Below, in pieces: positions 30,678-34,095 of a stretch of 34,095 bases of DNA. A model generated the notes under the pieces. That model was not told the origin of the DNA. It did no database searches and saw only the letters and a program-made list of their open reading frames with translations. The translations under genes and the position numbers were made by a program. Each line of letters opens with the position of its first letter. Within the stretch, counting starts at the first letter, position 1. This DNA is from Sphingomonadaceae bacterium. GTDB taxonomy: Bacteria > Pseudomonadota > Alphaproteobacteria > Sphingomonadales > Sphingomonadaceae. Where the stretch lies: positions 1 through 34,095 of the forward strand of contig CANEVG010000003.1 of assembly GCA_947442095.1 (NCBI GenBank), written 5' to 3'.

Positions 30678-31657
30678 AGCCAGCCGATTCGGCGGAAGCG
30701 CAACAGCAAGCCGCCACAGATCATGATGATCGCCAGCCACACCATCGGATAGCCCCAGCGCCAATGCAGTTCGGGCAGATAATCGAAGTTCATGCCGTAA
30801 ATGCCAGCAATCGCTGTAGGCACTGCCAGAATCGCAGCCCAGGCGGCCAGCTGGCGCGTGATTACGCCTTGGCGGTGCTGCTCCAGCAGGCCCGCTGTTT
30901 CCACTGTCGCGGCCAGCGTTTCCTTCAGGCTGTCCATCCGGGCCATGGCACGGCGCACGTGATCGAGCACGTCGCGGAACCAGATGCGCGCCGACGGATC
31001 GACAGTCGGCAGTTCGGCCACGACCAGCCGCTCGACCATTTCCTCCATCGGCCCGATGATCCGCTCGAACCGGCGCAGCTGGCGGCGCAGGCGGAAGATG
31101 CGGCGGATCGTCACCGGATCGGGAAACTGGTCGATGGCAGCTTCCTCGATCGCAATCGCTACTTCCTCGAACTGATCGGCAATCGGCAGATAGCCATCAA
31201 CGATGAAATCGAGCACCGCGTGGAGCACATAATCAGGCCCTTCGGCGAGATGCTCCGCATCAGCCTCCAGCGCGCGGCGCAGATCGGCATGGGCCCGCGC
31301 CGAACCCATCCGCACCGAAACGATGAAGCGCTCGCCAAGGAAGAAGGCCGTCTGGCCATAGGTGATTTCGTCTTCGCCCGGCCCCGGCATGGCGGTCCGC
31401 GCCACCACGAACAGCTGGCGCCCATAGATATCGATCTTGGGCAGCTGGCGCGGATTGAGCGCATCTTCGATCGCCAGCGGATGCAGGCTGAACTGCCGGC
31501 CGACGCGCTCCATTTCCTCGGGCGCCGGGTCACACAGGCCGATCCAGTCAAAACAGCCCGGCGGCAGCGCATCCGCCGCCACCGGCTCTCCCGTCACGGC
31601 CACGTCAGGCGAATGGACTTTCCCTTGCGTGTAGCGGCGTGCGGCGATGATCGTCAT
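30674..31657 (-). CDS. corA: CorA-type magnesium transporter
   Basis: A 327-residue inner-membrane divalent cation channel (Mg2+, possibly Co2+/Ni2+). It has the long cytoplasmic N-terminal domain (FDWIGLCDPAPEEMERVGRQ, HPLAIEDALNPRQLPKID), a coiled stalk, then two C-terminal transmembrane helices with the GMN signature in IYGMNFDYLPEL. The C-terminal tail is basic. The ATG at 31657 aligns with homologues; upstream in-frame sequence is rejected as non-coding. Confidence 0.92.
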   Translation of the reverse strand: MTIIAARRYTQGKVHSPDVAVTGEPVAADALPPGCFDWIGLCDPAPEEMERVGRQFSLHPLAIEDALNPRQLPKIDIYGRQLFVVARTAMPGPGEDEITYGQTAFFLGERFIVSVRMGSARAHADLRRALEADAEHLAEGPDYVLHAVLDFIVDGYLPIADQFEEVAIAIEEAAIDQFPDPVTIRRIFRLRRQLRRFERIIGPMEEMVERLVVAELPTVDPSARIWFRDVLDHVRRAMARMDSLKETLAATVETAGLLEQHRQGVITRQLAAWAAILAVPTAIAGIYGMNFDYLPELHWRWGYPMVWLAIIMICGGLLLRFRRIGWL

Positions 31658-31782
31658 GACTGGGCTTTTGAAGCGTCGCGGGCCGAAGTGCAATTCCCCC
31701 CCCGGCTGAACCGTCCGTTGAAACAGGCTGGCGTTCACGCCCCCTGCTGCTATCACGCTTGTCAATAACACCGGAGGATTTG

Positions 31783-33306
31783 ATGGGTTTCGAAGCCAAG
31801 CTGGACGCGCGCACAAAACCGGACATCGATGTCGCGATCATAGGCGCTGGCCTTTCAGGCATCGGCATGGCGGCGCACATGCAGATGCTCTGCCCCGATC
31901 GCAGTTTTGCGCTGTTTGAAGGCCGCAAGAACCTTGGCGGCACGTGGGACCTGTTTCGCTACCCCGGCGTGCGGTCCGACAGCGACATGCACACGCTCGG
32001 CTTCGTGTTCGAACCCTGGAAGCATGAGAAATCCATCGCCGACGGCCCCTCGATCCTCGAATACCTTAATCGCATCGTCGACGAACGCGATATTCGCCGC
32101 CATATCCGCTTCCAAACCAAGGTTGTCTCCGCCAATTGGGAGAGCGTGGACGCGCAGTGGGTTATCACCACGGAAAGCCCCGACGGCCAGCGTTCGCGCA
32201 GCACCGCGCGCTTCCTCTATCTCGGCGCAGGCTACTACGATTACGACAAACCGTATGACGCGCAGATCCCGGGCATCGCGGACTTTGCCGGAACGGTTCT
32301 GCATCCGCAGTTCTGGCCGCAGAACCCGGACTATGCCGCCAAGCAGGTGGTCGTGATCGGTTCGGGCGCTACGGCTGTCACCATGGTCCCGGTGATGGCC
32401 GAAACCGCCGCCCACGTTACCATGCTCCAGCGCACGCCCACCTGGTATGCCGTGCGCCCTGCGCGCGATGCCATTGCCAACGCGCTGCGCAAGTTCCTGC
32501 CCGAGAAGCTCGCCTACCGCATCACGCGCTTCAAGAACGTGAAAATGCAGGATCTGGTCTACAAGCGCGCGCGCAAAATGCCCGAAAAGGCCCGCGCCTT
32601 CCTCACCGAGAAGCTTAAAGCCGAGCTTGGCCCCAAGTATGACGAGGCCGCCTTCACCCCGCCATACAACCCTTGGGAGCAGCGTCTTTGCCTTGTCCCC
32701 GATGGCGATCTGTTCATGGCGATCAAGGCAGGCAAGGCCGATGTCGTCACCGATCACATCGAGCGGATCGACGCCCAGGGGATCCAGCTCAAGTCCGGCA
32801 AGCGCATCGATTGCGATGTCATCGTCACCGCCACGGGCCTTACCCTCACAGTTGGCGGCAAGATCGCGATCAGCGTGGATGGCAAGCCCGCACTGTTCAA
32901 CGAACGCTATTACTACAAGGGCTGCATGTATTCGAATCTGCCCAACCTCGCGCAGGTCTTCGGCTACCTCAACGCCTCTTGGACCCTGCGCGCCGATATC
33001 GATTCCGATTTCGTCTGCCGCCTGCTCAATCACATGAAAGCCATCGGTGCCGACGCCGCCACCCCCTACCTCGCCCCGGACCACAACCTGGGCGAAGACA
33101 CCCCGCTCGATCTCTCATCCGGCTACATCCAGCGCGGCCTCGCCATCCAGCCCAAGAACGCGCCCGAAATGCCGTGGCGGCTTAATCAGGACTATGTCTT
33201 CGACCGCGTCTACCTGAAGCAGAACCCCCTCGACGACGGCATCCTGCGCTTCACCAAGGCGCGGCCGGTCGCCGCGGTTGCAGCGGAGCAAGAAGCGGCG
33301 GAGTAA
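31783..33306 (+). CDS. Flavin-binding monooxygenase, Baeyer-Villiger type
   Basis: A 507-residue FAD- and NAD(P)H-dependent monooxygenase. FAD loop IIGAGLSGIG at 19-28; the BVMO fingerprint FxGxxxHxxxWP is seen as FAGTVLHPQFWP at 168-179; the NADPH loop VVVIGSGATAVT is at 189-200. This class oxidises ketones to esters or heteroatoms. GGAGG lies five bases upstream of the ATG at 31783, which decides the start over upstream codons. The substrate is not predictable; a GMC oxidoreductase gene lies next to it in the opposite direction, so joint handling of an organic compound is possible. Confidence 0.9.
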   Translation: MGFEAKLDARTKPDIDVAIIGAGLSGIGMAAHMQMLCPDRSFALFEGRKNLGGTWDLFRYPGVRSDSDMHTLGFVFEPWKHEKSIADGPSILEYLNRIVDERDIRRHIRFQTKVVSANWESVDAQWVITTESPDGQRSRSTARFLYLGAGYYDYDKPYDAQIPGIADFAGTVLHPQFWPQNPDYAAKQVVVIGSGATAVTMVPVMAETAAHVTMLQRTPTWYAVRPARDAIANALRKFLPEKLAYRITRFKNVKMQDLVYKRARKMPEKARAFLTEKLKAELGPKYDEAAFTPPYNPWEQRLCLVPDGDLFMAIKAGKADVVTDHIERIDAQGIQLKSGKRIDCDVIVTATGLTLTVGGKIAISVDGKPALFNERYYYKGCMYSNLPNLAQVFGYLNASWTLRADIDSDFVCRLLNHMKAIGADAATPYLAPDHNLGEDTPLDLSSGYIQRGLAIQPKNAPEMPWRLNQDYVFDRVYLKQNPLDDGILRFTKARPVAAVAAEQEAAE

Positions 33307-33315
33307 TGACACAGA

Positions 33316-33345
33316 CCCCCTCCTCTTCAGAGGAGACGTTGGGGG
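33316..33345. terminator. Hairpin between convergent monooxygenase and GMC genes
   Basis: CTCCTC and GAGGAG form a 6-bp stem with a TTCA loop; outside it CCCC and GGGGG can extend the stem across a bulge. It lies just past the monooxygenase stop between convergent genes. No U tract follows, so terminator function is uncertain. Confidence 0.35.
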
Positions 33346-33396
33346 CGGTGGCTTTCCACCAAATGAATTGGAGCCTCAGGCATGGAAGCGCGCGGT

Positions 33397-34095
33397 TCAT
33401 GCCGCTCGCGCATCAGGCGCCGGCTCTTCCGGCGCAAGTGCTGCCCTGCCCCGGATAACATCGGCAACCTTTTCGGCGATCATGATCGTCGGCGCATTGG
33501 TATTGCCTCCGATCAGCGCCGGGATGACCGAGGCATCGACCACCCGCAAGCCCTCCAGCCCGATCACTTTGCAGTCCTTGTCGACCACTGCCATCGGATC
33601 ACCTGCAAGGCCCATCTTCGCGGTGCCCACAGGATGGTAGATCGTCTCGCCCTTCGCGCGCACCCATGCATCGATCTCGGCATCGCCCTGCACGTGCGCG
33701 CCGGGCCAGATCTCCTCGCCGCGATAGGGCGCCAGCGCCTCCTGCATCGCCACCTCGCGCGCGATGCGGATACCCTCTCGCACCACACGGCGATCTTCCT
33801 CGGCAGCCATGAAGTTCGCCATGATTGACGGATCGGCATAGGGGTCGGCGCTCGTCAACCCCACCCGGCCGCGGCTTTCCGGTCGCAACTGGCAAATATG
33901 GATGGTAAAGCCATCGCGGTTCACCCGAATCTTGGCATGTTCCTGCATGATTGCGATCACGAAATGGATCTGCAGATCGGGCCTGTCCAGATCCGGGCGC
34001 GATTTCAAGAAGGCCCCTGCCTCCAGGCCGTTTTGCCGCCCAGTGCCCTTGCCGGTCAGCAGATACTTGAGTCCCGCTGTCAGCTGCCCCAGCCC
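33397..34095 (-). CDS. GMC-family oxidoreductase, C-terminal part (cut by window end)
   Basis: The last 233 residues of a glucose-methanol-choline family flavoenzyme, close to choline dehydrogenase-like proteins. The visible part covers the C-terminal GMC domain: RPDLDRPDLQIHF, DPYADPSIMANFMAAEED, YHPVGTAKMG with the catalytic His, and VVDASVIPALIGGNTNAPTI with the second active-site residue (Asn). The frame is open to the window edge, so the FAD-binding N-terminus lies beyond 34095. GMC enzymes oxidise alcohols or aldehydes with FAD. Confidence 0.9.
   Translation of the reverse strand, partial: GLGQLTAGLKYLLTGKGTGRQNGLEAGAFLKSRPDLDRPDLQIHFVIAIMQEHAKIRVNRDGFTIHICQLRPESRGRVGLTSADPYADPSIMANFMAAEEDRRVVREGIRIAREVAMQEALAPYRGEEIWPGAHVQGDAEIDAWVRAKGETIYHPVGTAKMGLAGDPMAVVDKDCKVIGLEGLRVVDASVIPALIGGNTNAPTIMIAEKVADVIRGRAALAPEEPAPDARAA

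Noticed and set aside
31855-33084. 409-codon minus-strand frame
   Set aside because: It is the shadow of the Baeyer-Villiger monooxygenase gene, which has clear motifs and a ribosome binding site.

Overview
The window looks like the chromosome of a sphingomonad alphaproteobacterium, most likely Novosphingobium or a close relative. This is inferred from gene content, not from a marker gene. It carries an acyl carrier protein plus serine palmitoyltransferase pair (bacterial sphingolipid synthesis), DivK, an alphaproteobacterial-type DksA, SDHAF4/DUF1674, DUF3572 and the rnd-lptC-lptA cluster. Base composition is GC-rich throughout.

Region 1 (1-6815) is accessory. It opens with a complete IS701-like insertion sequence whose outer ends coincide with palindromic CTAG. 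Three minus-strand genes follow: a TPR lipoprotein, a PEP-CTERM protein with a Ser/Gly/Lys repeat body, and a large methyltransferase-TPR-PhyH fusion. An 880-bp stretch without a convincing gene then ends at tRNA-Lys(UUU). The tRNA 3' end points toward this block and abuts a perfect 20-bp AT-rich palindrome, a layout typical of an integration site.

Region 2 (6816-14785) is mostly housekeeping: folK, an N-carbamoylputrescine amidase gene, an exported methyltransferase-like protein, msrA, an RsmB-type rRNA methyltransferase divergent from an SDHAF4 homologue, an orphan peptide-type substrate-binding lipoprotein, a PilZ protein, dksA and a Sel1-repeat protein.

Region 3 (14813-20000) starts with a decayed surface-protein pseudogene. 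A tightly overlapping minus-strand operon follows (DUF3572, HAD phosphatase, RidA, glycerophosphodiester phosphodiesterase, GNAT/FemAB-like), then divK, then a convergent orphan membrane protein resembling Pycsar effectors (PycTM).

Region 4 (20045-25302) is a plus-strand sphingolipid cluster: ACP, serine palmitoyltransferase, an overlapping SGNH hydrolase, a glutathione transferase, a DsbA-type isomerase and an MpaB/DUF2236 oxygenase.

Region 5 (25303-26600) is insertion-sequence debris: an IS256-type remnant joined to the tail of an unrelated gene, and a truncated IS3-type element with an amber codon. It sits where lptB would be expected.

Region 6 (26632-34095) holds lptA, lptC, rnd, UDP-glucose dehydrogenase, ung, corA, a Baeyer-Villiger-type monooxygenase and the C-terminal part of a GMC oxidoreductase cut by the window end.

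No CRISPR array, rRNA or complete defence system was seen. The most unusual items are the triple-domain fusion beside the PEP-CTERM gene, the orphan PycTM gene, and the SGNH hydrolase coupled to serine palmitoyltransferase.
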